This document shows, one piece after another, positions 15,516 to 24,336 of a DNA stretch of 46,566 nucleotides. A program made the position numbers and the translations under genes. The notes below the pieces were generated by a model that made no database searches, was not told where the DNA came from, and saw only the letters and a list, made by a program, of their open reading frames with translations. Source of the stretch: Bdellovibrio bacteriovorus (GTDB lineage: Bacteria; Bdellovibrionota; Bdellovibrionia; Bdellovibrionales; Bdellovibrionaceae); assembly GCF_001592745.1 (NCBI RefSeq), contig NZ_LUKD01000001.1, forward strand, positions 19,674 to 66,239, given 5' to 3'. The first letter of the stretch is position 1, and each line of letters starts with the position of its first letter.

Positions 15516-17138
15516 TTATAATTCAAGGTCTAAGTCGTCGCTTCCGGATTCCGGTGAGCTTTCAGGAGTCGCAGTCGGTGCATCTTCAAAATCTTTTTCG
15601 AAATCTTGATCCACCGCAGGTTCCGTCTGACTAGGAGCTGCGACAGGCTCCGTATAGTTCGTCGCATGCGACGTTGCACTTCCCACATAGTCGCCTAGCA
15701 AAATATCTTCAGAAGCTTTCGTGATATAGGCCGTCGCAAAGTTTCCAGAGACTTTCACAATTTTTGCTGTGCCAATCATACGGTCATTCGTCAAAGCATT
15801 ATTCTTTCTATTACGAACACGCTCATCCGCGAAGATGGCTAAAGTTTGACCTTCTTGCAATCCTTGATTTGTTCCCGCATCTAGGAACACCAATGAGTTC
15901 GAACCAAATAGTTTTCTTTTTGCTTCAAAGTGTCCACCCATGATTTTAGCGCCCACTCCCGAACTCACTGCTCCTGGAGAAGGATCAATTACAGGCAGCT
16001 TTCCTGGCGTTAAAACCGCACCCACTTGAACGGGCTGCAGAGATCTTTTAACAATCGCGCGATAGATGTTTTTTTGATCATTCACACGCTCTAAAATTTC
16101 AATCTCGCCTTGGATTTCAACCATATGACCCATGCGACCTTTTTGCGCAGGATCTGGCACCGTTCCGACGTTTCTTTGCGCCACGTATTCTTTAGAGCCA
16201 CCGCCATTTTCAAGCTGCACGAAAACATACTGGTGCTCACCGGCTGTTTTCATATCGAGCTCTGCTGCAGTCACTACACCTGCTCCATACGCCGGAGTAT
16301 CTTGGATGTAATATTCTAGATTTTCTAAAGCTGTCGGGAACTGAGTTTTCGGCAGCTCTACTTGCAGTTGCACTTTAGCTGCTCCCAATGCCCCCATGCG
16401 GTACTGAGGCAAACTTGGTGGCAACGATTTTAAAAGGGGCGTTTTTTTGCGAGCCCGTGGAATTGTTCCCCCAACGGCAGCATTTCCCGCAGCGGCGGCC
16501 TCTTCGTTGCCATTACTTGCTTTTTGGTCAATGACTGCAGTTTCACCGACATCCAAAGTCGGCGCATCATCCATGCTGCCCGGGAAGAATTGCACACTCA
16601 TCCCTGGATCAATTTCATGCGGATTTAAAATCTGTCCTTTATTCAAAGACCAAATTTTTGGCCAGAATAAAGGATCCCCGAAGAAAGTTGTGGAGATACC
16701 GGAAAGTGTATCTCCTTTTTGAACTTGGTAAGTTTCTGATTCACGAGCACCTACGGCTTTTTCCCACGCTTCGACAGAAGTTGGCTGCTCGTTGTAGGTT
16801 TTGTAAATGCGGTGAAATTCGGCTTCGCGAGAATAATCCGGTTCACTTGTTCCAAAAGTTGTTGGAGCAGCATCTGGCGTCGTCGGTGGCAAATCTGTAG
16901 CGGCTGGCGTAGAAATGTCTTCAGCAGGAATATCCGGCGCAGGAGTTTCCGCAGATTGTCCAGACTCATCAATTTCTTTGAACTCAGGAACTGTCGGTTC
17001 CACTGTTTCTTGAGGTTGCTGAGGTTCTAACACATCCAAAGGATCTGACTCCCAAGTGGTATCAGGAGGTGTGTCTTGCGCCTGCGCAACAAGTGCACAA
17101 AAAATCATTGCTAAAAGAACCGAGAACTTTTTTTTCAT
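15516..17138 (-). CDS. Secreted LysM-domain peptidoglycan-binding protein
   Basis: Exported 540-residue protein that probably binds the cell wall. It has a signal peptide (KKKFSVLLAMIFCALVAQAQ), then an acidic Pro/Thr/Glu-rich linker (about residues 22-105), then one LysM domain (YQVQKGDTLSGISTTFFGD through NPHEIDPGMSVQFFPG, about residues 135-190). The remainder is beta-rich with no domain I can name, and the C-terminus is another acidic Pro-rich tail. The start could be the GTG one codon upstream (17141); AAGGA precedes both. It lies 29 nt after the tetratricopeptide-like gene on the same strand and is followed by dprA. Confidence 0.85.
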   Translation of the reverse strand: MKKKFSVLLAMIFCALVAQAQDTPPDTTWESDPLDVLEPQQPQETVEPTVPEFKEIDESGQSAETPAPDIPAEDISTPAATDLPPTTPDAAPTTFGTSEPDYSREAEFHRIYKTYNEQPTSVEAWEKAVGARESETYQVQKGDTLSGISTTFFGDPLFWPKIWSLNKGQILNPHEIDPGMSVQFFPGSMDDAPTLDVGETAVIDQKASNGNEEAAAAGNAAVGGTIPRARKKTPLLKSLPPSLPQYRMGALGAAKVQLQVELPKTQFPTALENLEYYIQDTPAYGAGVVTAAELDMKTAGEHQYVFVQLENGGGSKEYVAQRNVGTVPDPAQKGRMGHMVEIQGEIEILERVNDQKNIYRAIVKRSLQPVQVGAVLTPGKLPVIDPSPGAVSSGVGAKIMGGHFEAKRKLFGSNSLVFLDAGTNQGLQEGQTLAIFADERVRNRKNNALTNDRMIGTAKIVKVSGNFATAYITKASEDILLGDYVGSATSHATNYTEPVAAPSQTEPAVDQDFEKDFEDAPTATPESSPESGSDDLDLEL

Positions 17139-17167
17139 CACTTATGCGTCCTTGCGAAGTGAATTTC

Positions 17168-17695
17168 TTATTTCGTCATTCTGATTTCAGCGTCAGCACG
17201 GAAGGATTCCGGGCTGCCAGGATATTTTGTGCGCACTTCTTTCAAAGTCATGAGCGCATATTCCGGCAAGTTCATGCGTTTGTACGTCATGGCTTTTGCG
17301 AATTTTGCCGCCGCCACTTTGTTGCTGCGAGGATATTCTTTTTCAATACGAGCAAAGTATTTTACGGCTTCTGCGAAGTTGTTGTGATCCACGGCCATGC
17401 GACCGGCAAGAAAAAGTGCGTTGTCCGCGTAAGAACTTTGCGGAAATCTTGAAAGCAAGCTTTGCAGACGACTCTTAAATGCAATTTCATCGTCATTCTG
17501 ATAAGCGCTTACCATTTCAGCATAGAGTGTGATGTCATTTTCTTTAGAAATGTCTTTTCCTGTCAGCTCCACCAGCAAAGACTCTTGCTGAAGTTCTTTC
17601 GCTGAAAGCTTTTGGGAAGATGCTCCAGGCTTCGCTAATACTGTCAAAGGAAGGGTCGCAAGGACCGTTGCTGCTAATAGTCTAAGTTGCTTCAT
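17168..17695 (-). CDS. Secreted tetratricopeptide-like protein (YbgF/CpoB-like)
   Basis: A 175-residue exported protein with signal peptide (LLAATVLATLPLTVLA) followed by helical repeats. The segment from about residue 68 (FKSRLQSLLSRFPQSSYADN, then AEAVKYFARIEKEYPRSNKV and ALMTLKEVRTKYPGSPES) has the spacing and YP/FP-S signatures of TPR-like repeats seen at the C-terminus of YbgF/CpoB and of BamD. No lipobox is visible. Being the first gene of a pair with a LysM protein, it likely acts in a periplasmic wall-associated complex. The ATG at 17695 is preferred over a longer frame to 17731, which would lack a signal peptide. Confidence 0.7.
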   Translation of the reverse strand: MKQLRLLAATVLATLPLTVLAKPGASSQKLSAKELQQESLLVELTGKDISKENDITLYAEMVSAYQNDDEIAFKSRLQSLLSRFPQSSYADNALFLAGRMAVDHNNFAEAVKYFARIEKEYPRSNKVAAAKFAKAMTYKRMNLPEYALMTLKEVRTKYPGSPESFRADAEIRMTK

Positions 17696-18010
17696 CTCTC
17701 GACACCTCGTGATCTTTCTCCAGTATGACACGCATTGAGAAGTGCAAACAAGCAGGAGTTATCCACATAAAATGTTGAGTTATTGTAATGCTAGACCTTG
17801 GACCTGTTCATTTTCAAGGGTTTCAGCGAAATGCACACTCCTTAGGCATGGTATAAGCATTTGAAAACACTCAATAAAGTGCGATTACAGCGGCGTAATT
17901 AAGCTTGCAAATTTCAGATCTTAAAATCCGACCTCAGGAGACGCGCGGACCCAATGACAGAACATTTTAGAAATTAGGTGCGTCATTAAATTTGCTAACT
18001 AGTTGTAACC
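17696..18010. promoter_or_regulatory. Divergent intergenic region with one perfect DnaA box
   Basis: 315 bases separate the TPR-like gene from the comEC-like gene. TTATCCACA at 17759-17767 matches the consensus DnaA box exactly; no second box was found, so this is not an origin by itself. Promoters for both directions must lie here but no convincing -35/-10 pair was found. Nothing else is recognisable. Confidence 0.4.
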
Positions 18011-18913
18011 ATGATTGTTCTTCTTCTTCTTGCTTTGAGCTTAAGCACACCACTTCCCAGCACTTTGCTAACGAACACATCAATATTCAGTGAAGAAATT
18101 CAGAGAAAATGTTCACAGACTCTCCCAAAAGATTCGCAACACTTCAATGCACTGAACTCTCTTGTTTGTGGCGAAAAAATCACAGACAAAGATTTGCGCG
18201 AAAATTTGCGTAAGACATCGCTCATTCATATCTTTGTGGTCTCGGGTTCTCACCTGCTTTTACTTGATGAACTCTTAAGCATTTTGCGAATTCCATTCTG
18301 TGTAAGATTTTTCTTTATGAGTTTTTACTCCATCGTCGTTGGCTGGCAAGCTCCGGCCGTGCGTGCGCTTTTAGGCATGTGCAGTCGGCGTCTTCTTCAT
18401 CGCTCTCGCATCTTTCTTCCTAAAGACCTGTGCGTGCTCGTAGCGGGGTTTCTGGCGCTGATGCTATTCCCCGCTTGGTGGAACTCATTGTCTTTCCTAA
18501 TGAGCTGGTGCGCCGCTTTGGCGCTGACGGCTCCTGATGTGCTGCGCATTAGGAATTCTTGGGCGCGCGGATTTTTAACACAGTTTTCGATTTTCTTTTT
18601 TATGAGTGCGCCACTCTGGGGAATCGGAAGTCTGCATCCTTTAAGCATTCTTTATAATTTATTTTTAGCGCCTGTCGTCTCCTACATTCTTCTGCCTCTG
18701 AGTTTTCTGGTTTCGGTGTTTTCGTCTTTGGTATTTCTGTTTGATTTTTTTATGGATCACTTCCATCACATTCTTTTTGTGCTATCAGAGCCGATTGAGT
18801 TCGCAGCTCGCCAGACCCCAGATATTCGTCTTCTTTGGTGCTGGATTTTATTTTGGCATGTCGCCTTTCATTTTCTGCGTCTGCATCTTTGGCAGGGAAA
18901 GGATCTAACATGA
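18011..18913 (+). CDS. ComEC/Rec2 competence-domain membrane protein (channel part only)
   Basis: Inner-membrane channel for uptake of transforming DNA. The protein carries the Competence-domain hallmark around IHIFVVSGSHLLLLDELL (about residues 73-90), then several membrane helices and the late segment LHPLSILYNLFLAPVVSYIL, which matches the ComEC PxxxNLxxxP-type motif. At 300 residues it covers only the competence core: the N-terminal OB-like region is short and the metallo-beta-lactamase domain is a separate gene overlapping by ATGA. It starts with ATG at 18011; the ribosome-binding site is weak. dprA nearby supports a competence role. Confidence 0.85.
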   Translation: MIVLLLLALSLSTPLPSTLLTNTSIFSEEIQRKCSQTLPKDSQHFNALNSLVCGEKITDKDLRENLRKTSLIHIFVVSGSHLLLLDELLSILRIPFCVRFFFMSFYSIVVGWQAPAVRALLGMCSRRLLHRSRIFLPKDLCVLVAGFLALMLFPAWWNSLSFLMSWCAALALTAPDVLRIRNSWARGFLTQFSIFFFMSAPLWGIGSLHPLSILYNLFLAPVVSYILLPLSFLVSVFSSLVFLFDFFMDHFHHILFVLSEPIEFAARQTPDIRLLWCWILFWHVAFHFLRLHLWQGKDLT

Positions 18914-19626
18914 AGGGCTTCATCTTCTTTTTAATTTTAGGAAGTGCCAGTCTTACCCAAGATTTTCCCGCGCGATCGTATTTCATTGTTTGGAATGTGG
19001 GACAGGGGCAATGGTTAACGGCCGTAACGCCCAGTGAGTGTCATCACTTTGATATGGGTGGAGAGTTCTTCCCTTGGGAGAAAGTTCTTCACCAGTGCGC
19101 GAATAAAGACAATCGGGCTTACTTAAGCCATTGGGACTGGGATCATGTCGGAGCTTTAAGTAAAACCGCAAAGATCGCGCGCTTTGAGAAATTCTGCATT
19201 CAATTGAAGCCACAAGGAAAAAGTTCGCGCGGAAAAATGAAGATGTTGAAAAAATATTCGGAGTGCCCTTCCCGCCCAGAGTTTTCTTTATGGTCCCCGA
19301 AAGCCGCAAAGAATTCAAACGAACTGAGCCATGTCGTTGCCTTCAAAGAATATTTGATTCCCGGAGATTCGACCTCGAGGCAGGAAAAAGTCTGGAGTTC
19401 TTTAAAAGCGTTTCGAAACAGCCATGTCTTGATCCTTGGACATCACGGCAGTCATACTTCCACTTCAGAAAAACTTTTAAGCTCATTACCTGAATTGCGT
19501 ATGGGAGTAGCATCCGCGCGATGGTCCCGCTATCGCCATCCCCACAGCGAAGTTCAATGGCGGCTGCTGAAAAGAAAAATCCCCCTTCTTCGCACGGAAG
19601 ATTGGGGGAATATTTGGTTTGAATGA
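18910..19626 (+). CDS. ComEC-type metallo-beta-lactamase domain protein
   Basis: This is the domain normally fused to the C-terminus of ComEC, thought to process the non-transforming strand. It carries the ComEC-type opening FIVWNVGQGQW, the metal-binding SHWDWDHVG (HxDxDH), the GD pair in IPGDST and the family-specific LGHHGSHTS. A predicted signal sequence (KGFIFFLILGSASLTQDF) would place it outside the cytoplasm, as in full-length ComEC. Length 238 residues. The start ATG at 18910 overlaps the upstream stop by four bases. The frame continues upstream to 18835 but that would run inside the comEC gene. Confidence 0.87.
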   Translation: MKGFIFFLILGSASLTQDFPARSYFIVWNVGQGQWLTAVTPSECHHFDMGGEFFPWEKVLHQCANKDNRAYLSHWDWDHVGALSKTAKIARFEKFCIQLKPQGKSSRGKMKMLKKYSECPSRPEFSLWSPKAAKNSNELSHVVAFKEYLIPGDSTSRQEKVWSSLKAFRNSHVLILGHHGSHTSTSEKLLSSLPELRMGVASARWSRYRHPHSEVQWRLLKRKIPLLRTEDWGNIWFE

Positions 19627-19636
19627 TTTTGAACTA

Positions 19637-20641
19637 TTAAGGCGCGATGGTTTGAAGCATTTTCTTCAAAGCTTGCATTTGCTTTCCGGATTTAGTCATG
19701 TAGTCAGCTCCGGTGAAACCAAACCAATCCCAGCACGCATACGGATTGTCTTTTGAAACTTTTGCGGACTGGGGATAAAGAACGATGATGTTATTAGTTT
19801 CGGCCCAGTCGTTGTATCCGGCTAATGTGGCGAACTTATCTTGAATAAAATCCGGATTCATTTGGCAGCCGTGAAGTGCGATATGCAGACGACACTTTTC
19901 ACCTTGTTGGCAGTTTGACGGAACATAGACCCAGCCCTCTCTATATAAAGGCGTAGTTTCATCGCCGAAATCTTTTTGCGAAAATTTGTGCAAATGTTTT
20001 ACGTCGGCGACTCCCCGCTCTTGCAAAGTACCGTAGGCCGATTTTAGAATTTCTCCTGCTAAGTCAAAATTGCATTTTAAAAGCCATGGAAGAAATCCCA
20101 TTTGGCAGGGATTACCCGCAGTCAAAGTGGGAAAACCGTGAGCCGCCTCGACACTTTTTTCGACGAGGATTTGCGATGTCGGTATAAAAGCACGATAAAA
20201 CTCTTCTAACTTTTCTCCATTACCTGGATGAATAACGGCATCTTTGGGACTAGCAAAAATGTAAACTTTTTGGCGCTGCATATTTGCGACGGGATCAACA
20301 ACTCCCGTCTGCGCCAGTTTTCGCACTTCATTCACTTGCACTTCGGATTGAATATTGTTCGGTTGCTTCATGCACCAGGTTTGTGCTTTTTGAGAATCCC
20401 CTTCGGCACACCAATATATTCCACCGGCCACACTCGCGACAGAGGCAAAGTCTTTTGAAAAGGCTACACCGAGTTGCACTGCCATAAAACCACCGGAAGA
20501 AACTCCGGAAACAGAAATCGCACTCTTATCGATATTGTAGGCTTTCAATGAGTCGGCTTGTGGTGTCGGTGGCTCCGCTTGGAGGGCCTTCGCCAAAGAC
20601 AATTGAACAAGCATTACCAGAAAAAATAGAGATACTTTCAT
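19637..20641 (-). CDS. Type-2 poly(3-hydroxybutyrate) depolymerase-like esterase, exported
   Basis: Predicted periplasmic or secreted esterase acting on PHB or its oligomers. The signal peptide is SLFFLVMLVQLSLAKALQA. The lipase box GVSSGG has Ser48, followed by Asp134 (SPKDAVIHPGN) and His168 (AAHGFPT), then the oxyanion-type segment IALHGCQMNP and YACWDWFGF. In type-1 PHB depolymerases the HGC segment precedes the lipase box; here it follows it, the circularly permuted type-2 order. No substrate-binding or linker domain is present, as in the periplasmic depolymerase of Rhodospirillum. The start at 20641 has AAGGAG just upstream. The gene converges on the metallo-beta-lactamase gene, 10 nt apart. 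Confidence 0.82.
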   Translation of the reverse strand: MKVSLFFLVMLVQLSLAKALQAEPPTPQADSLKAYNIDKSAISVSGVSSGGFMAVQLGVAFSKDFASVASVAGGIYWCAEGDSQKAQTWCMKQPNNIQSEVQVNEVRKLAQTGVVDPVANMQRQKVYIFASPKDAVIHPGNGEKLEEFYRAFIPTSQILVEKSVEAAHGFPTLTAGNPCQMGFLPWLLKCNFDLAGEILKSAYGTLQERGVADVKHLHKFSQKDFGDETTPLYREGWVYVPSNCQQGEKCRLHIALHGCQMNPDFIQDKFATLAGYNDWAETNNIIVLYPQSAKVSKDNPYACWDWFGFTGADYMTKSGKQMQALKKMLQTIAP

Positions 20642-20845
20642 AGGAATCTCCTTACCGCTTCGAGTGTTCGTGTTCCGCGAGTTCCTGTCAATGAGGACAA
20701 CTCGGGTTGACGGATGTTTGCTCACAAGATTTGTCACTTTTATTTTAGCTTTAGACGAATTCGTGGTGAAAATGCGCTTTAAAAGGATTTGAGTAAGGAC
20801 TCAAGTTTGCACCAACACTCACGGCACTTCAGATTTGGAGGAAGA

Positions 20846-21190
20846 ATGAAAGCTCTAGTTACGTTTTTAGCAATGACCCTGCCGTTCTCTGCGGCCTTTG
20901 CGGATGGGACTATTTACTGTACAGCCATCGATCAGGACAATGGGCAAAGACAAGACGTGCTTTTGTTAGAGCCTGAAGACATGTATCTTTTAACAGTCGC
21001 CAAGGCGGATCAGTATCTTACTTCACGCAAGGAAACTAACGACGAGTGGATTTTTGGAAACTCTAAGTATCTGGTGACGCTGAATCACCCGAATAAAACG
21101 CTGACTCAGCAGGAAAAAGCCTCGGGGGCCTCGAAGGTCTACACCGAAGTGAAATGCCGCTATAACGGCGAACCGGATGAAGGATGGTAG
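20846..21190 (+). CDS. Small secreted hypothetical protein
   Basis: A 114-residue exported protein I do not recognise. Signal peptide ALVTFLAMTLPFSAAFADG, then a mature domain with two Cys (TIYCTA and VKCRYNG) likely forming one disulfide, in a beta-rich sequence. The ATG at 20846 is fixed by GGAGG 4-5 nt upstream. It is a single-gene unit ending in a bidirectional terminator. Confidence 0.7.
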   Translation: MKALVTFLAMTLPFSAAFADGTIYCTAIDQDNGQRQDVLLLEPEDMYLLTVAKADQYLTSRKETNDEWIFGNSKYLVTLNHPNKTLTQQEKASGASKVYTEVKCRYNGEPDEGW

Positions 21191-21195
21191 AAATA

Positions 21196-21224
21196 AAAAA
21201 GCCCAGCACAAAGCTGGGCTTTTT
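21196..21224. terminator. Bidirectional terminator
   Basis: AAAAAGCCCAGC pairs with GCTGGGCTTTTT (12 bp), with A and T tracts on both sides, between the convergent small secreted protein gene and ald. Confidence 0.92.
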
Positions 21225-21246
21225 AGTTTTAGGCTAAGCCTTGAAA

Positions 21247-22353
21247 TTAACCTTTGTAAGGTCTGTATTCCATGTGAAGATCTTTTGCCACCGGCTCGTA
21301 ACATACGTAACCGCCGTAAGTATTAAGACCTTTCATCAATGCTGGAGATTTCGCAACAGCATCTTCTACACCCATCGCTGCTAGCATTGAACCGTAACGA
21401 GAAGTCACGTTCGTTAGAGCGTAAGTAGAAGTTCTTGGCACCACGCCTGGCATGTTAGGTACGCAGTAATGGATAACGCCATCAACTTCGTAAGTTGGGT
21501 TTTGGTGAGACGTTGGACGGCAAGTTTCGATACAACCACCTTGGTCAACCGCAACGTCAACAACCACAGAACCTTTAGCCATTGAAGAGATCATGTCTTT
21601 AGAAACTAGAGTTGGAGCTTTGTGACCTGTGATCAAAACGCCACCAATAACTAGATCAGAATCTTTCACTGAATCTTCGATGTTTTTCGCGTTCGAGAAC
21701 AAAGTCATGCAACGACCTTGGAAGATATCATCAAGGTACTCAAGACGAGCTGTGTTCACGTCAAGGATCGTGACAGAAGCGCCAAGACCGACAGCCATTT
21801 TCGCTGCGTTCGTACCGACAACACCACCACCGATGATTGTGACTTTACCTGGTTTAACACCTGTCACACCACCAAGAAGGATCCCTTTACCTGCATGGTC
21901 TTTTTGAAGATAGAAAGCACCGATTTGAGTCGCCATACGACCTGCAACTTCAGACATAGGAGTCAAAAGAGGCAAGGAACCGTTATCCAATTGGATAGTT
22001 TCGTAAGCGATCGCTTTCACTTTGCGTTCACAAAGAACTTTCGTCAATTTAGCTTCCGCAGCCAAGTGAAGGTAAGTGTAAAGGATTTGATTTTCCTTCA
22101 TCAATTCGTATTCGTCTGGAAGTGGCTCTTTCACTTTTTGGATCATGTCCGCTTTCGCGTACACTTCTTTTTTAGTGTCGATGATTTTCGCGCCGGCTTT
22201 TTCGTATTGTTCGTTTGAAATACCAGAACCAACACCCGCATCTTTTTCAACGATAACTGTGTGGCCTTCTTTCACGTACTGGCGTACGCCTGCTTCTGTG
22301 ATACCAACACGGTTCTCAGAAATTTTAATTTCCTTCGGAATACCGATAATCAT
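21247..22353 (-). CDS. ald: Alanine dehydrogenase
   Basis: NAD-dependent oxidative deamination of L-alanine to pyruvate and ammonia, important when amino acids are the carbon source. At 368 residues it matches the family length (about 371). Visible features are the N-terminal [14 protein letters not shown], the substrate-site Lys in [10 protein letters not shown] (about residue 75), the His in [10 protein letters not shown] (about 96), the Rossmann glycines in [13 protein letters not shown] and the DVAVDQGGC segment. The start is ATG 22353. It is monocistronic and terminated by the shared hairpin at 21196-21224. Confidence 0.95.
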   Translation of the reverse strand: MIIGIPKEIKISENRVGITEAGVRQYVKEGHTVIVEKDAGVGSGISNEQYEKAGAKIIDTKKEVYAKADMIQKVKEPLPDEYELMKENQILYTYLHLAAEAKLTKVLCERKVKAIAYETIQLDNGSLPLLTPMSEVAGRMATQIGAFYLQKDHAGKGILLGGVTGVKPGKVTIIGGGVVGTNAAKMAVGLGASVTILDVNTARLEYLDDIFQGRCMTLFSNAKNIEDSVKDSDLVIGGVLITGHKAPTLVSKDMISSMAKGSVVVDVAVDQGGCIETCRPTSHQNPTYEVDGVIHYCVPNMPGVVPRTSTYALTNVTSRYGSMLAAMGVEDAVAKSPALMKGLNTYGGYVCYEPVAKDLHMEYRPYKG

Positions 22354-22626
22354 ATTTGCTCCTGTGGGGTGACATTGAAATCCCCCTCATTTTTGTCTTT
22401 TATGATGACCCCGGAACTATGCCAGAACGGTAATAAAATGCAAGCGAGCTAGGGGAAGGTTTGGGTGTCACATTGCGTAAAGAACTTCGACATCTTAGAC
22501 TGTCATTTTGCGGCTTTTTCCCAGCGAAATTACAGCCAGATCGAAATAAATCGAACTCCACGCCTAAAAAAGTGGCAAAGGAGTTGCTCTAGTACTTTTT
22601 GGACCAAAACCGTATTGGAGTGTTTT

Positions 22627-24282
22627 ATGAAATTTCTCGGGGCTTTCTCATTGGTAGTTCTCGCCTCTTTGACTGGACATGCTCAGTCAAACACAACCCC
22701 GTGGCGCATTACGCAGCCGACGTGGACTGAAAACCATGAGCGCCAATTCGGTGAATTTGTCACTCGCATCGGTGAAGCCGTCGAAAAACGCCAGTGCTGG
22801 AAAGTCGATACCTGCTTACAAAGTACGGCGAATCCCTATTTTGGTTCTGATCCAGCAGGCTTGAAATATTACGCGGACTGTGCGGATCTTCCCTATTACC
22901 TTCGCGCTTACTTCTCTTGGAAAAACGGTCTTCCTTTTTCAATCGCCAGCGAAGTGAAACCCAACATCGGCCCTCAAGATGATCCTACCAAAAAAGTGGA
23001 TGCTCGTTACTCTACCATGGGTAACTACATCACAAAACGTTATGACGTCGTCACCAAGAATGGCGTTTTCAAAAACACTTACGTCAACGCATTTGATGTT
23101 TTGAACAATATCGTTCCGGGTCTAACTTTCTCTGGTTCTTTCCGCATGCAAGGAAATGAAGATGCGGAACTTTTCACTGATTTTTATCCGGTGAAAATCA
23201 ATCGCGATGCCATTCGCCCCGGCACGGTGATCTATGATCCTAACGGTCACGTCGCCATTGTCTATAAAGTGGCTGATGACGGCCGTATTTTCTACATCGA
23301 TGCTCACCCTGACAACTCATTGACGATGGGTATGTACACGCCTAAGTTCGTACGCAGCAACCCTGCTCAAGGCGCGGGTTTTAAAAATTTCCGCCCTTTA
23401 GCTTTGGTTGACGCCAAAGTTGATTCTTCAGGTTCTTATGCTGGTGGCAAAATTGTCGCGGCAATGAACTACCAATTACCGCAATATGGTTTGGAACAAT
23501 TCTACGGAACCGAACCTGACTCTGCAGGCTGGAGCAAAGGTAAATTTTCGATCCGTGGTCAACAAGTGCCTTACTATGACTATGTTCGTATGAGCTTAAT
23601 GCAAGGTGAAGTACACATTGATCCATTGAAAGACATGGCTCAGTTGACGGATGATATTTGCGTCAGCTTAAATGACCGTGTTGAAGCTGTGGAAGCAGCT
23701 CGCACATCAGGTGTTTATTTGAAAGCTCATCCTGAAAGATTGCCGGTCAATATCTATGGCGCTGAAGGCGAATGGGAAAACTATGCGACACCGTCACGCG
23801 ACGCTCGTTTGAAAGTGGCCTTTGCCGATCTTCTTATGTCGACGAAAGCCAATATCGAACGCTATAGAAAACGCGATCCTGCTATCAAGTACAATGGCGG
23901 AAATTTAGCGGCGGATTTATTTGCGGTGTACGCCCAGAAAGCTCAGGCGTGTCAGTTCACTTACACGACGACAAACGGTTTGACCGTGAAAATGAACCTA
24001 GAGGCCGCTCGACAAAGACTTTTCAATATGAGCTTTGACCCTTATCACTGCATCGAGCTTCGTTGGGGCGCGCGACTAGAACAAGAACTTGCCGCGTGTA
24101 CGGATGACGCCAACAAACGCGCTTGGTATGAAGCAGAAAAATGGCTTCGTTATCAGTCTGAGCGTCGCTATGACGCCCGCATGGACTTTACCTTGGATCA
24201 GTTAACCGGTCCACTTCCCGGCGCCGGAGTCTCAGCACCCGCAGATGTGGATATTGTTGGCTATTTAAAATCTCAGAGGTAA
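22627..24282 (+). CDS. Secreted candidate cysteine hydrolase (papain/NlpC-like fold)
   Basis: A 551-residue exported protein I cannot place in a named family. After the signal peptide (LGAFSLVVLASLTGHAQ), Cys85 sits at the start of a helix (ADCADLPYYLRAYFSW), a common arrangement for a nucleophile in papain-like and NlpC/P60 folds. His208 follows in PNGHVAIVYKV and an IDAHPD segment comes next, giving a plausible Cys-His-Asp set. The C-terminal half (about 300-551) is helical, with Cys pairs (QACQFTY, YHCIELRWG) that may form disulfides. The ATG at 22627 follows GGAG by 7 nt; the longer frame from 22465 is not supported. Predicted peptidase or amidase, unproven. Confidence 0.6.
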   Translation: MKFLGAFSLVVLASLTGHAQSNTTPWRITQPTWTENHERQFGEFVTRIGEAVEKRQCWKVDTCLQSTANPYFGSDPAGLKYYADCADLPYYLRAYFSWKNGLPFSIASEVKPNIGPQDDPTKKVDARYSTMGNYITKRYDVVTKNGVFKNTYVNAFDVLNNIVPGLTFSGSFRMQGNEDAELFTDFYPVKINRDAIRPGTVIYDPNGHVAIVYKVADDGRIFYIDAHPDNSLTMGMYTPKFVRSNPAQGAGFKNFRPLALVDAKVDSSGSYAGGKIVAAMNYQLPQYGLEQFYGTEPDSAGWSKGKFSIRGQQVPYYDYVRMSLMQGEVHIDPLKDMAQLTDDICVSLNDRVEAVEAARTSGVYLKAHPERLPVNIYGAEGEWENYATPSRDARLKVAFADLLMSTKANIERYRKRDPAIKYNGGNLAADLFAVYAQKAQACQFTYTTTNGLTVKMNLEAARQRLFNMSFDPYHCIELRWGARLEQELAACTDDANKRAWYEAEKWLRYQSERRYDARMDFTLDQLTGPLPGAGVSAPADVDIVGYLKSQR

Positions 24283-24285
24283 TTC

Positions 24286-24325
24286 TTAAAAGCGCCGAGG
24301 CAGAACTTCTGCTCGGCGCTTTTAA
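24286..24325. terminator. Bidirectional terminator
   Basis: A 14-bp perfect stem (TTAAAAGCGCCGAG with CTCGGCGCTTTTAA) extended by CAG/CTG after a bulge, starting 4 nt after the upstream stop and ending 12 nt before the stop of the convergent gene. Confidence 0.92.
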
Positions 24326-24336
24326 TTTCAAAACCA

